NCBI GenBank assembly: GCA_951799425.1
Contig: OX637395.1
Location: forward strand, 13,680,451-13,744,450
Reading direction: 5' to 3'
Source: Ilex aquifolium
Lineage: Eukaryota; Streptophyta; Magnoliopsida; Aquifoliales; Aquifoliaceae
Length of the DNA: 64,000 nucleotides
Under the pieces are notes generated by a model, which made no database searches, was not told the origin of the DNA, and saw only the letters and a list, made by a program, of their open reading frames with translations. Shown here one piece after another: positions 46,999 through 59,633 of this stretch. Position numbers and translations under genes: made by a program. Position 1 is the stretch's first letter. Each line of letters starts with the position of its first letter.

Positions 46999-49900
46999 CT
47001 ATAAGAATGTACCTCCATCCTCAAATAAGAAAGGATAATTGGCACGTATGGTGTCCTCACGCTCCCATGTTGCTTCCTCCATTCCTCGGTGCTGCCACAA
47101 TACCTTCACAAGCCTCACGGTTTTGCCTCGCAAAACCTGATCCCTGCTATCCATGACATGCACTGGCCCCTCCTCAAAGGTTCCATCCGTATCAACAACA
47201 AGCTCGCCCCAATCCACAACATGCGTCGGATCTGGAGTATATTTCCGGAGCATGGAGACATGGAATACCGCGTGAACACCTGATAAAGTTGGCGGTAACG
47301 CCAATCTGTAGGCCACAGTGCCAACTCTCTCAAGTATCTCGAAGGGCCCAATATACCTCGGCGACAGCTTTCCCCGCTTGCCGAATCTGACCACTCCTCT
47401 CTTAGGCATCACCTTCAAGAAGACATGATCTCCCACCTCAAACTCCAGAGGTCGCCGCCGTCTATCGACGTAACTCTTCTGCCGGCTCTGAGCCGTGAGA
47501 AGACGTTTCCTTATCAAATCCACCTTCTCTGAGGTGTCTCTAATCAAGTCTGGACCAGTAAAGGGTCTTTCTCCAATCTCCGTCCAACAAATTGGAGAAC
47601 GACAAGGCCTCCCGTAAAGCGCCTCATAGGGTGCCATCCGTATGCTCGCCTGATAGCTGTTATTATAGGCGAATTCCACTAAGGGTAAATGCTCTTCCCA
47701 GCTACCCTTGAGGTCTAGGACACATGCTCGTAGCATGTCCTCTAACGTCTGAATGGTCCTCTCCGACTGACCGTCTGTCTGGGGATGAAAGGTTATGCTC
47801 ATCCTCAACTGAGTCCCCATTGCTCGCTGGAAACTCTCCCAAAAGTGAGTCGTAAACCTGGGATCCCGATCTGATACTATAGATACGGGCACCCCATGCA
47901 ACCGGACTATCTCTCTTATGTACAACCTGCAGAATTCCTCCAGCGTGAAGGTCATCCGCACTGCCAAAAAATGTGCCGACTTCGTAAGCCGGTCCACTAT
48001 CACCCACATCGCATCATGTCCCCGCGATGTCCGTGGCAAGTGGGTCACAAAATCCATTGTGACGTGCTCCCACTTCCATTCAGCCACTTCCAACGGCTGA
48101 AGCATACCAGCTGGCCTTTGGTGTTCAGCCTTAATCTGCTGACATGTGAGGCATCTACTGACAAAGTCGTCAATCTGCCTCTTCATCCCGCTCCAATAAT
48201 ACTGGCGACGAAGATCATGATACATTTTCGTGCCGCCTGGATGCACCGCAAAACGAGAGCAATGGAACTCCCTGAGAATTTCCTCTCTTAGATCCGCCGA
48301 CTGGGGAACCACAACTCTTCCCCTAAACCGAAGACTGTCATCCGAGTGAATGGCCCAACCCTCGTCACCAGTACCCGCCTGCACTCAGTCCCTGATGGAT
48401 GATAACTCTGGGTCCTGCCCCTGGGACTCAATCACTCTGCTCAGTAGGGAAGGCGTAGCCACCAAGCTCCCTAAAACACCCTGAGTCCGACCCCGATAAT
48501 GCAGCCCAAATTGGCCCATGGTCTCAAGCATCCGCCACTCCCGGGAAGCCACACTAGCTAAGACACCCCGTGACTTCCGGCTAAATGCGTCAGCCACCAC
48601 ATTTGCCTTACCAGGGTGGTAATGCAAAGTGAAGTCATAGTCTTCTAGGTACTCCATCCACCTACGCTGCCTCATGTTGAGGTCCCACTGAGTGAAGATG
48701 TACTTCAGACTTTTATGGTCCGAAAACACCTCAAATTGTTCACCATATAAATAGTGGCGCCAAGTCTTCAAGGCAAAGACAACGGCCGCCAACTCCATAT
48801 CATGCGTAGGGTAATTCTGCTCGTGATTCTTCAATTGTCAAGAACCATAAGCCACCACTCTCCCGGATTGCATTAAGACACAACCAAGTCCGTCCTTGGA
48901 GGCATCGCAATACACCATGTAGTTTTGTCCCCTCTCTGGAACAATCAAGATAGGAGCTGAAGTGAGCCTCCTCTTTAGCTCCTGGAATGCCTTCTCACAC
49001 GAATCATTCCACTCGAACTTGACCTCCTTCCGGGTCAATCTAGTCATAGGTGTTGCTAGTCGGGAGAAGTCTTCGATGAATCTCCGGTAGTACCCTGCCA
49101 ATCCCAAGAAACTACGTATCTCGAAGACTGACTTTGGCCTCTCCCAACTCATAACTGTCTCAACTTTCTCCGGGTCAACTGAAACCCCCGAAGCTGACAC
49201 CACGTGTCCCAAAAATTTCACCTCCATGAGCCAAAATTCACACTTACTGAACTTGGCGTACAACTGGTGGTCCCTTAAGGTCTGGAGAACAATCCTCAAG
49301 TGACCCTCATGCTCCTCCTCAGTCTTGGAGTAGATCAGGATGTCATCAACAAACACCACGACGAACTGATCAAATAGGGTTGGAACACCCTGTGCATGAG
49401 ACCCATAAATGCCGCCGGGGCATTCGTCAATCCAAATGGCATCACAGTGAACTCAAAATGCCCGTAACGTGTTCTGAACGCCGTCTTAGGGATATCTGCC
49501 TCCCTAATCCTCAACTGATGGTAGTCCGTGCGGAGATCTATCTTGGAATAGATTTGCGCTCCCCTCAGCTGATCAAACAGGTCATCAATCCTCGGTAAAG
49601 GGTACCTATTCTTTATGGTGACCCGGTTCAACTGTCGATAGTCTATACACAATCGAAGGGTCTTATCCTTCTTCTTAGCAAACAGCACCGGAGCGCCCCA
49701 AGGTGAAGTGCTCGGTCTAATAAAGTCCTTGTCCAATAATTCTTGTAATTGAACCTTGAGTTCTTGCAACTCAGCTGGCGCCATCCTATGTGGAGTCATA
49801 GAAATGGGCGAAGTACCAGGATGTAACTCGATGCTAAAATCCACATCCCTATGGGGAGGTAATCCCGGTAACTCGTTCGGAAAGACGTCCTCATACTCAC

Positions 49901-51584
49901 ACACCACCCGAGGTAGACCCAATTCCTGTATTGCCTCGTCCTCCAGGGTAAGGCTCACAAGCCAACCCACCAACTGCCCATGCCATCGAGAGTCATACAC
50001 GGCTTGGGGCAAAGCATCATGCTTTTCCCCCTGAAACTTGAAACAAACACTGTCCGGTGTATAGGCAATGACCCTCTTCCTATCACAATCAATGACGACC
50101 CAATGTGCCGCCAACCAGTCCATCCCAAGGATGACATCGAACTCCGACATGTCCATAACCCTAAGGTCCACGGTGAGTAGAATCCCCGAGATCTCTAACT
50201 CACAACTTCGACATATCTGATTCACACACACCCTAGCTCCTAGGGGTGAATTCACATACAACGGCTCTTCCAAGGTATCAACCTCTAAGCCCAAATCCCT
50301 CACACGTGATGCAGAAATGAATGAATGTGATGCACCAGAGTCAAATAACACTTTAGCTCATAAGCGAGAAAGTAGAAATGTACCCTGAATGACCGACTGG
50401 TCCACTGGCTCAGCCTGAGGTGTAATGGCGTAGACACGCCCTTGGGTCCCCGAAGTCCCGGCCTGCATGCCCTGCCCTGGGCCTCGACCCATGCTTTGGC
50501 CCATCTGGCCCGACTGCGGAGTCCCCGCTCGAAAAGTGGTAGGGGCCTGAGTAGTGCCCTGGAACTGATACTGGCTTCCCTGGCCCATGGTGGGGTAGGG
50601 AGGAACAAAGTGTGTCAGTGACTGTCCCACTGATGACTGGGACTGAGATGTCCCATAGCTCTGGGATCCTTGCCTCTGCGGACAATCCCGCTTCATATGC
50701 CCCAGTTGGTGGCAATGGAAACATGTCTTCTGGCCTGCCTGGTAGGTAGTCCTGAAGTTTCTCCCGCCCTGGGAAAATTGACCTTGGCCTTGGCCTTGAT
50801 AGCCGCGGCCCTGTCCTTGAGGAGCAGAGGTCATCTGCTTCTTCCCCGAACTAGAAGAAGAGGATTGGCCCTCCTTCTTCTTATCCTTGGCACCCGCCTC
50901 ACGGATGCTTCGTGCATTGTCAACCTCCCTCTCAATGGCCATAGCTGTCTCGACCATAGAGTCCAAGTCTTGCAGGCGGAGGCCCACAATCTTCCCCTGG
51001 ATGGATAGTTTCAATCCATCCTCAAGCCTTCTTACCTTGGCTATATCCGTAGCCACGTAATCATCAGCAAATCGGGCTAATTCTGTGAACTTAGCCACAT
51101 ACTCCATCACAGTCATTGACCCTTGCTTCAATTCTAGGAATTCCCGGGCCTTTGCATGTCGAACGGCCGTTGGGAAATATTTACCCATGAAGAGCTCCTT
51201 AAACTCTCCCCATGTCATGGCCTCTAAGTTCTTCGAGGCCGTCACCCAATCCCACCACAATTGGGCTTCTCCCTCTAACTGGAATGCAGCTAGTCTTATC
51301 TTAGTAGCATCTGAGGTGACCTCCATTGCTCCTAAGATTTTGTTGATTTGCCGGAACCAATGGTCGGCCATCATCGGGTCCGCCCCTCCCATAAAAACTG
51401 GAGGTTTGTGTGCTTTAAACTGTTGGAGGTTACTCGTGCCCCCATGCCCGGCATCTGCACTAGCTTGTGCAACAGTAGCCGCCATCATGCCCATGGTTTC
51501 CGTAAACGCTTGTTGATCGAAGACCAGTGGTGGTTGATTATTGTTCCGCCCACCGCCTCGACGTCCTCTTCTCCCACTTGCCAT
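46999..51584 (-). pseudogene. Gag-pol polyprotein of element D (four breaks)
   Basis: ATG 51584 gives MASGRRGRRGGGRNNNQPP. Gag runs ~400 residues, with the core WWDWVTASKNLEAMTWGEF and the zinc knuckle CFHCHQLGHMKRDC (50682-50723). A TGA at 50358-50360 replaces Trp. Protease has the intact FDSGASHSF (DSG at 50334-50342). RT has LCIDYRQLN and FVDD (49342-49353), with a 1-base loss near 49365-49375. A TGA near 48835 lies in RNase H (after VVAYGS) and another at 48385. The last 1.4 kb (48384-46999) is open and holds the integrase HHCC, D-D-35-E (DFVTHLPR, SDRDPRF, QTDGQSE) and a chromodomain-like tail (VKVLWQHRGMEEATWE). It is the best preserved of the four gypsy copies. Confidence 0.93.
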
Positions 51585-51923
51585 CTACACACGTCAAATG
51601 GCAATGGCACACTAACTTAGTACCCCGAGGTAGGGACCAAAGTTAAAATGTTTATAATTTTCTCATTGTCTCACTAGTAGAGCGTATGCCTCCAATAGTA
51701 GACATTTATTCTTTGAACTTTCCCGTTCATTTGCTTTCCCACTCCCAAGGTTAAGTTCTCTAACCCTAGTGTGTCCATTTCCATACACATTTTACCATGC
51801 ATATAATACACATATCACATATCACATAACATGTAACAATTTAAGCACATAACATGTAATGTACAATGAATGCAATGGTCTAGACCCATGCCCCATCAAG
51901 CCCTAGGTAAATCGCATACCTAT

Positions 51924-51935
51924 GCTCTGATACCA
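51924..51935 (-). other. Primer-binding site of element D
   Basis: The minus strand reads TGGTATCAGAGC, an exact initiator-Met tRNA type site, three bases from the LTR. Confidence 0.88.
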
Positions 51936-51938
51936 AGC

Positions 51939-54378
51939 TGTCACGCCCCAATTTCCGGGGGTCCTATATTAACCGTTGACCAACCGTCAACCCGCGGAAG
52001 TATCCGTGAATGTCCCTTAAACCCGACACCACGTCAAATAACATTCCTTTAACCGGAATCATAACCCACAACTGTAAATTGAAATCAATTATTCATTTGG
52101 TTTAACCAAGACCCAACGCACCTTGATCTACACTCCATTATAGTTCATTTACATCATTGGAGGAAGGGAAAACATAGATTGAAAATAGGGCAAAGCAATT
52201 TAAAAATCAGTAAATTTTGGAGAGTGTACCGGTACACAGTACCGGTACCATATCTTACCGGTACACAGTACCGGTAACCCGATGAATCGGTACACAGTAC
52301 CGGTACTGTTAACCTACTGGAAAGGGGGGTACCGGTACACAGTACCGGTACCATACTGTACCGGTACCCAGTACCGGTACTCTCTGTCCAGTTTTTCCAT
52401 TTTCAACCATTTTTCATTTCCAATCCATTCAAAACCTTTCCCAATTCATCAAATACATGTTTGACAAGGATTTCCGTATAAAACATGGTTTGTACAAGTT
52501 CTATTACAATTGATTTCATATATTTACATATCAAAATGGAATTTTTACAAAAGCTTTACAAAATAACCATAAAAGCCACAAGTCGGCTTTCTTCAACCTT
52601 GAGGCTCGAAATGGGAGCCGTCCGCCGGTGTAAACCCCGCACCTGAAATGTTTTTCCCACAAAGGGTGAGCCACGCTCAATAGAGTATCTCCTAATGAGG
52701 CTACTCCCCAACCTAAATGCATATGAAATGTTCACATGCCAAAATCAACAATTCATAGCATTCCAAACAAGGAAATATATTCAATGATGGAATTTGCAAT
52801 GTCATGCTATGGAATGAGGTGAGACCCACTCATGCATATCAACTGAGCCCTTCCCGGCTCCTCTACACATGCAAGTGCCAATGTGTACCAATCCGTCATT
52901 TATGTTGCACATCAAATGACATTTCATTCTAGGGTCTTTATAGGGGTGGATGTTCATGGACTCACACCAAAGGTCACCCAACCTACACGGAATTCATGGA
53001 CTTCCACCAACGGTTCCGCGTACACCGACACACTTTATGGGCTCATATACCAACGGAGTGCGTATCCAATCACCGGGTCTCTCACCCGAGGGATAGTCTA
53101 GCCCTTCTTGCTACCCCAACCCTAACAACCGTGCAAACCGTGAGACTCGACTAGGTCACCAACCCGTATCACCCGAGCCCACTCGTCGTCCACCAAACTT
53201 GGTGAAGACAACCACCATGCACACACACCCACTAAATGCGATGTTCCCGTGCATATGCAATGTGATGTCCCATTGCAACAATAATACAATGTTCAATATG
53301 GTATGAGTAACATGTGAACATTTACAACACATTTCACACACTTCATGGCAAAATCATATCATAAGCATATAATTTCCATAAAACAATTTCCAAGCATGTT
53401 GTCACATAATCATGTTATCAACATCTTAAATTCCTCAAGGCATATACATAAACACATAACATACCCACAATTCCATATAACCCAAGATTCACATTGGATT
53501 AATTTCATGTACCCAATTCTAGAAATCTCATTTAGAAACTTCTAATTACCAATCCAATTAGAATTGATCTTTACCCAATTCCATAACCATTTCACCCAAA
53601 TCAAACAAATAGGCAAGAGATACACATCCTATCATCCTACCCATTTCATTAAAACATTCTAGGTTTGGAATAAACCTTAGTAGGAAGAAACCCTACCTCT
53701 TGAAGCGTAAGGAACGACCGTAGGAAGCTCCAAGACCCGATTCAAGCTCTAAGCCCTAGCTTCCCAAAATTTTGTTCCTCGAATTTCGCCCAAACCCGAC
53801 CTTCTTGGTATGGTTTTGTAGTCCTTGGCGAGGAGAACAACTTTCTCTCTTGGCTCGAGTTGATTTGAGCTCTCAATCGTTGTTGATCGTAGAGAGAAGG
53901 TGGAGAAAACTTTGCTCTTTCCCTCTCTTCCTCTCACGTGTATCGGCTGAACAAATGGGGAGAAAATCTGATTTTCTCCCCTTTAAATACCCTTTAAATA
54001 CTTGGCCCTGAATGCGCCACACGGCCCTTATTTCCCGGGTCTGTTTTAGCCCCGAAACGATTAAATTTCGCTCCGATTCAAGTTCAAAATATTTTTGTTT
54101 TAACTTGCCGTCATTTATTTCCCAAAATTTAAAATTTTATTCAGAATCTCGTTTTTGGGTCTCCCGAGGTTCGACCGCCTCGTAAAACGCGAAAAATCCG
54201 ACTAACTCGGAATTCAATGAAATTTGACAAGGTAACTAGGTTTCGCGAGACGAATCCAACGGTGATGTTCGTTTCGTCATCCGAGCTCTAGAAAATTTCA
54301 GGTTTACAACCTGTACCATAGTGGCAATTTACCATTTTGCCCTTTTTCTCAAAAGTTTAAATTTCCTCGGGTTTTACA
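51939..54378 (-). repeat. 5' LTR of element D
   Basis: Same edges as the 3' LTR. The minus strand carries TATTTAAAGGGTATTTAAAGG (about 53980-54000), a probable TATA region ~380 bp from the LTR start. The conserved hairpin is at 53074-53088. It holds the expanded ACCGGTAC array (52226-52383). Confidence 0.92.
52226..52383. repeat. GTACCGGTAC array, long version (5' LTR of D)
   Basis: About ten ACCGGT cores in TACCGGTACACAGTACCGGTA-type doublets, linked by CATATCT, ACCCGATGAATC, TGTTAACCTACTGGAAAGGGG and CATACTG. The sister LTR at 44838 has only four cores, yet the flanks match almost base for base. Confidence 0.9.
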
Positions 54379-57016
54379 CTATCAGCAATTAAATCAGGTC
54401 ATCATCAAGAACAAGTACCCATTGCCACAGATAGATGACATTTTCGACCAATTGAGAGGGGTATGGATCTACTCTAAGATAGACTTGTGCACGGGGTACC
54501 ACCAATTGAAGGTACAAAAATTCAACATTCCTAAGACGGTATTTAGGACTCAATATGGCCAGTTTGAGTTCACGGTTACGCCATTCGGATTGACGAATGC
54601 TCTGGCTATATTCATGAATCTCATGCAAAGGGTTTTCAAACTCTATATTGATCAATTTGTCATGGTATTCATAGACAACATTCTTGTATACTCCAAGACT
54701 GAGGAAGAGCACGAACATCAATTGAAGATTGCTTTACAAGCCTTAAGAGATCACCAATTTTATGCAAAATTCAGCAAATGTGAGTTTTGGCTAAAGGAAA
54801 TCAAATTTTTAGGCCACGTTGTGTCCATTACGGGTGTATCAGTTGAGCCGAAAAATTTTGAGGCAGTAATGGATTGGGAGAGGTTGAAATCAATCTTTGA
54901 GATACGTAATTTCTTGGGATTAGCAGGTATTACCGAAGATTCATTGAGGACTTTTCCCGCCTAGCAGCACCGATGACACGACTGGCTAGTAAGGATGTCA
55001 AATTTTAATGGGATAACTCTTGCAAGAGGGCATTCCAAGAGTTGAAGAGGAGATTGACTTCAGCTCCTATCTTGATTGTTCCAAAGAGGGGACAGAGGTG
55101 CACCGTCTACTGTGATGCCTCAAATGAGGGACTTAAATGCGTCTTGATGCAGTGTAGTAGGGTAGTTGCCTATGGTTCCCGTCAGTTTAAGAACCATGAG
55201 AAGAACTATCCGACGCACAATATGGAGTTTTCGGCTATTATCTTTGTATTGAAGGCATGACATCACTATCTATATGGAGAGCAATTCGAGGTGTATTCAG
55301 ACCACAAAAGTCAGAAGTACATGTTCACTCAGTGGGATCTCAATATGAGACAGCATTGATGGATGAAGTATTTGGAGGATTACGACTTCAGTTTGCACTA
55401 CCATCCCAGTAAGACAAACGTGGTGGTTGATGCTCTCAGCCGAAAGTGACAGGGGGTTTTAGCTAGCATAGCTTCCCGAGAGTGGCAGATACTTGAAACT
55501 GTGGAATAGTTTGGACTGCACTATCAGGATCAAGCTAGGGGTATTTTGGACAGTTTGATTGCCACTTCATCTCTAATCAGCCGAGTGATTAAGGCTCAGC
55601 GACAGGATTCCAAGGTAGTGTTAATCAAGGACAAGGTCCAGTCGAGATCGGGTGACGAGGGTTGGACTATCCATTCTGATGGTAGTCTACGGTATAGAGG
55701 TAGAGTTCTTATTCCTTATTCCATTGATTTAAGAGAGAAGATACTTCGAGAGTTCCATTGCTCTTGTTTTGCGATGCATCCCGACGACACAAAGATGTAC
55801 CATGATTACGCTGCCAGTACTATTGGAGTGGGATGAAAAAAGCATGTTAGAGATTTTGTAAGTCGATGTTTGACATGTCAACAAATCAAGGTTGAGCACC
55901 AAAGAGCTACAAAGTTGCTTTAGCCTTTAGAGGTAGCAGAGTGAAAATGAGAGCATATCGCGGTGGATTTTGTTACCCATTTGCCACGATCTACAAGGGG
56001 ACATGAAGCGGTTTGGGTTATAGTGGATCGACTTAGCCAGTCAGCCCATTTCTTGGCTGTACGGATGACCTTCACATTAGAGGAATTATGTAGGCTATAC
56101 ATTAAAGAGATTGTCTAGTTGCATGGGATTCCTGTTTCTATAATGTAGGATCGAGATCCCCGGTTTACGACTCAATTTTAGGGGAGATTTTAACGAGCCA
56201 TGGGCACGCAGTTGATATTGAGCACACCTTTTCATCCACAGACAGACGGCCAGTCGGAGAGGATGATACAAATTTTAGAGGAGATGCTTTGGGCATGCGT
56301 CCTTGATTTTAAGGGCAGTTGGGAGGATCACTTGCCCTTAGTGGAGTTTGCATATAACAACAGTTATCAGGCAAGCATATAGATGGCACCCTACGAGGCC
56401 TTGTATGGTAGATCGTGTTGTTCTCTGATTTGTTGGACGGAGGTGGGAGAGGGACCTTTCACGGGTTCAGACTTGATTAGAGACACCTGTGAGAAGGTGG
56501 TCAGTATACGAAAGCATCTTCTGACGGCTCAAAGCCAAAAAAAGAGCTATGCTGACCAGAGGCGGAGATCTCTAGAGTTTGAGATGGGTGATCATGTCTT
56601 CTTCAAGGTTCTAAAAGAGATGAATGGCCCGCTTTGGAAAAAGAGGCAAGTTGTCGTCGAGGTATATTGGGTCTTTCGAGGTACTTGAGAGGATCGGGAC
56701 AGTTGCTTATCAGTTGGTGTTACTGCCAAATCTGTCTAGTGTTCACGGCATATTCCATGTTTCTATGCTCCGAAATTACACTCCAGATCCTACATATGTA
56801 GTGAATTAGTGGTGAATTAGTGGTTGACGCAGATAGGACCTTCGAAGAGGGACCAGTTCGTATTTGGATAGGCAAGATCTAGTTTTGTGTGACGAAACTG
56901 TGAGGCTAGTTAAGGTATTGTGGCAGCATCGGGGTGTTGAGGAGGCTACATGAGAACACGAAGACATTATACGAGCTACCTATTTATTTCTATTTGAAGA
57001 TGGAGGTACAATTTAA
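54379..57016 (+). pseudogene. RT, RNase H and integrase of element C (continuation)
   Basis: Resumes the RT interrupted at 44552: [20 protein letters not shown], then [12 protein letters not shown] and [11 protein letters not shown]. The catalytic box reads FIDN (54668-54679), so the second Asp is replaced by Asn and RT activity would be lost. RNase H (TVYCDASNEG, about 55100) is followed by a stop near 55258. Integrase fragments include FAMHPDDTKMYHD, CLTCQQIK, FVTHLPRSTRGH, DRDPRF and HPQTDGQSE, with further stops near 55500, 55836, 56117 and 56382. The chromodomain-like end is frameshifted. The relationship to D is close, but decay is far more advanced. Confidence 0.88.
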
Positions 57017-57098
57017 TGTTAATGGCATACAACATGATTACATTTGCATTCATCCCATGTGTTGCATGTGTGTGTAATTTCGTGAACGAAGTTCCATT

Positions 57099-57116
57099 AA
57101 GGGGGGGGGGGGAGAA
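57099..57116 (+). other. Polypurine tract of element C
   Basis: AA followed by a 12-G run and GAGAA directly before the 3' LTR. The G-run is longer than in A or D and may have expanded by slippage. Confidence 0.8.
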
Positions 57117-59371
57117 TGTAAAACTCGAAAAAATTAAAATCTTATTTAAAGGAGTAATACAGTAATTAAGTCGTTTAAATAAAGATTAAAAATCTGAATT
57201 TTTATATAACTCAGATAAAAAAATGGACCTCACCATTGGATTCATATCGCAAAAGTTAGCCAGTCAAATTTCATTAAATTCTGAAACAGTCGAAATTTTC
57301 ACATAACATGAGGCAAAACACGGGATCGGATAACCCGCGATTAAAAATCTCAACAACTTAATTATACGCATGACCCATAATAAAAATGATCTAGATATTT
57401 CTAGAGAGCATTATCTCCCCCCCCCCCCCCCAAGACAAGTGGCGCAATTTGATTGGGTGTGGAAGATTTCCAACCAATGGAAAGTTGACACGTGTCACAT
57501 TGTGAGCCACAAGTATGTGCATATTTAAAGGGGAAAATTAGATTTGTCCCCCATTTTGGCTTGAAATTTCGTTGGAGAGAGAGAGAAAGAGAAAGCCAAC
57601 TTCTTCAATCTCTTCCAACTTCTTCCTTCTATAACTCCAAATTCAACCGTTAAAATTCGATCAACCAAGAACAAAGGCTGTTCTCCTCGACGAGCCCTAC
57701 GCATCAACATGAACAAAGACTATTTTCTAAAAATTTTGGAAATCAAGGGTGTTGGGAGCTAGGGCTTGGAGGAACCTTTCTTGGACATTCTTGGAGATTT
57801 TCTTCCTTGATTAAGTTCATGATGTGAAGGTTTCCTCCTATTTGGGATTACTCTCAATTTCATGTATGTATATGGTATAGGTAGGGTTATGTAGATTATT
57901 TACATAGCAATCATGCAACTAGTGTGACTAGTGGGATGTTTGAGTCAATTGATGAACATGTTATGCCTAATTCTATTTTATTTTGGATATTGAACATGTC
58001 AAATGTGAGATTGCGTGAATGGGTATTCCATATGTTTATAATTTATGCCTTATGTATGTTTGATAAAATGACAAAGTATGTTCAAGTGTGTCATTTGAAT
58101 TGATATTACTTACAACATGCTTAGTGATGGTTATGGAATGTTATTATATGCTTCATGGTATAATTAACATGTTGATGCTTATGAGATGTTGTCACATGCT
58201 CCCATGATATAGTTAGCATTGTGATAGAATAGAATTGCAATTGTACATAACATTGCATAGGCACGGGTTGCACTACATTCATGGGCATTGGTATGAGTGT
58301 GAGTGTCTGTGCATGGATTGAGTAAATCACCACATGGTGAGTTGATTGGTGAGCTCGAGAAAATTGGACAAACGTCTAATTGAGTCGCACAGAGTATTGT
58401 ATGGAAAATATATCGGGTATAGTAAGAAGGGATAGATTCTCCCTAAAGTGCAAGGCCCGGTTATTTGGTTCACACACTTGCCCGATGGTGTAATTCTAGA
58501 AAAATGTGTCAGTGTACTCGAAACAGGATGTGGGATGTCCTCGAGTGTCGTGTCTATTTGATAACATGTTGGTGTGATGTCCATAAATTACCTACCCAAG
58601 AAAGACACAAGTGTTGATAAGTGGTCATTGGCTGCTTAGCATCAATGGTGGGGGCTTGGAATGTCCAGTTTATATCGTGACATCGTAGCATGTGTCATGC
58701 ATGGGAACCCGTGAGGGGGTTCGATGCAGGACATGCATTCATGAAGCATTATTCATGTTTGGCATGCTTAGTATCATTTCGATTGTTACTTGTGATATAT
58801 GCTTGAATTGATGAAAGTACATTAATATCATATGAATTGGGATTGGGAGGTATTCTCTATAGGAGATACCCTACTAGACTTCGCCTCACACTGTTATGGG
58901 AACATTTTTCAGGTATTGGATGAGCTTCCGCTGACGGCCCTCACTAGGGTTCACTTTGAGGACAAATCCGGGTTATGGCTCTTGGTTTGGATTTTGTAGT
59001 CCCTTTTACAGAATTACATTTTGGCCTTATATAATTTTAACCACAACACTTGTATTTTATTAAAGACATGTAATGGGAATTTTATGGACATTTATTCTTT
59101 TAATGAATAGATGTTGTATAAGAATGGTTGTGAATGAATGGTTAATGTCTAATACTTAGACTTTGGGATGTTGGACCTTAGAATGGTCATATGGGTATTG
59201 TATGCACAGGTTGTGTATTGGGCAGAGTTCTCCGTACAAAGGAGACTCTGCCCGGATTTCGTTTAATTATGGATCCCGATAAATGGGGCATAACGGCATG
59301 GTATCGAGTTATACAGTATCCATGGTTATTCTGCGGGTTGAGAAAGGATCCCCGGATTTTGAGTTATCATA
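57117..59371 (+). repeat. 3' LTR of element C
   Basis: Begins TGTAAAACTCG and ends at about 59371 in a decayed TATCATA where the 5' LTR has TGTCACG. A 16-C run (57417-57432) replaces the ATCCAC of the 5' LTR (about 39850). Two further mononucleotide or indel differences are obvious, consistent with an old insertion. Confidence 0.85.
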
Positions 59372-59379
59372 GTTCAAAC

Positions 59380-59633
59380 ATATCAGATGTTGATCAAGTC
59401 TAAGCAATACTCAAAATTGCTTTGTTGAAACTACCTTGGTCATCATATCAATTGGATTCTCTGATGTAGCAATTTTTTTTAATACACTTGTGCCCTGAGA
59501 AATAACATATCGAATGTTGATCAAGTCTAAGCAATACTCAAAATTGCTTTGCTGAAACTACCTTGGTCATCATATCAATTGGATTCTCTGATGTAGCAAT
59601 TTTCTTTAATACACTTCTGCCCTGAGAAATAAC
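59380..59633. repeat. 127-bp tandem duplication at the copia 3' end
   Basis: TGATCAAGTCTAAGCAATAC occurs at 59391 and 59518. The units are nearly identical apart from CAGATG/CGAATG, GTTG/GCTG, a T-run and GTGCC/CTGCC. The duplication covers the end of RNase H and, being 127 bp, shifts frame. Confidence 0.88.

Larger units (their letters stand above)
44553..54378 (-). mobile_element. Ty3/gypsy element D, complete, TSD CTATC
   Basis: Full layout on the minus strand: 5' LTR 51939-54378, primer site 51924-51935, gag-pol 51584-46999, polypurine tract 46919-46905, 3' LTR 44553-46904. The 5-bp duplication CTATC is exact (44548-44552 and 54379-54383). The LTRs differ by few substitutions in the stretches compared. 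Their length difference (2,440 against 2,352 bp) is largely due to the palindromic array. This is the youngest insertion of the nest. Three stops and one frameshift mean it is not autonomous as read. Confidence 0.95.
39552..59371 (+). mobile_element. Ty3/gypsy element C, split by element D
   Basis: 5' LTR 39552-41797, primer site 41801-41812, gag-pol, polypurine tract 57099-57116, 3' LTR 57117-59371. Flanking 5-mers ATTCA (39547-39551) and GTTCA (59372-59376) differ by one transition and fit a target duplication. The interior is interrupted at RT by element D (44553-54378, duplication CTATC). Without D the element is ~10 kb. Its genes have more stops and frameshifts than those of D, and its LTRs have diverged clearly, as expected for the older host of a nested pair. 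Confidence 0.9.
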
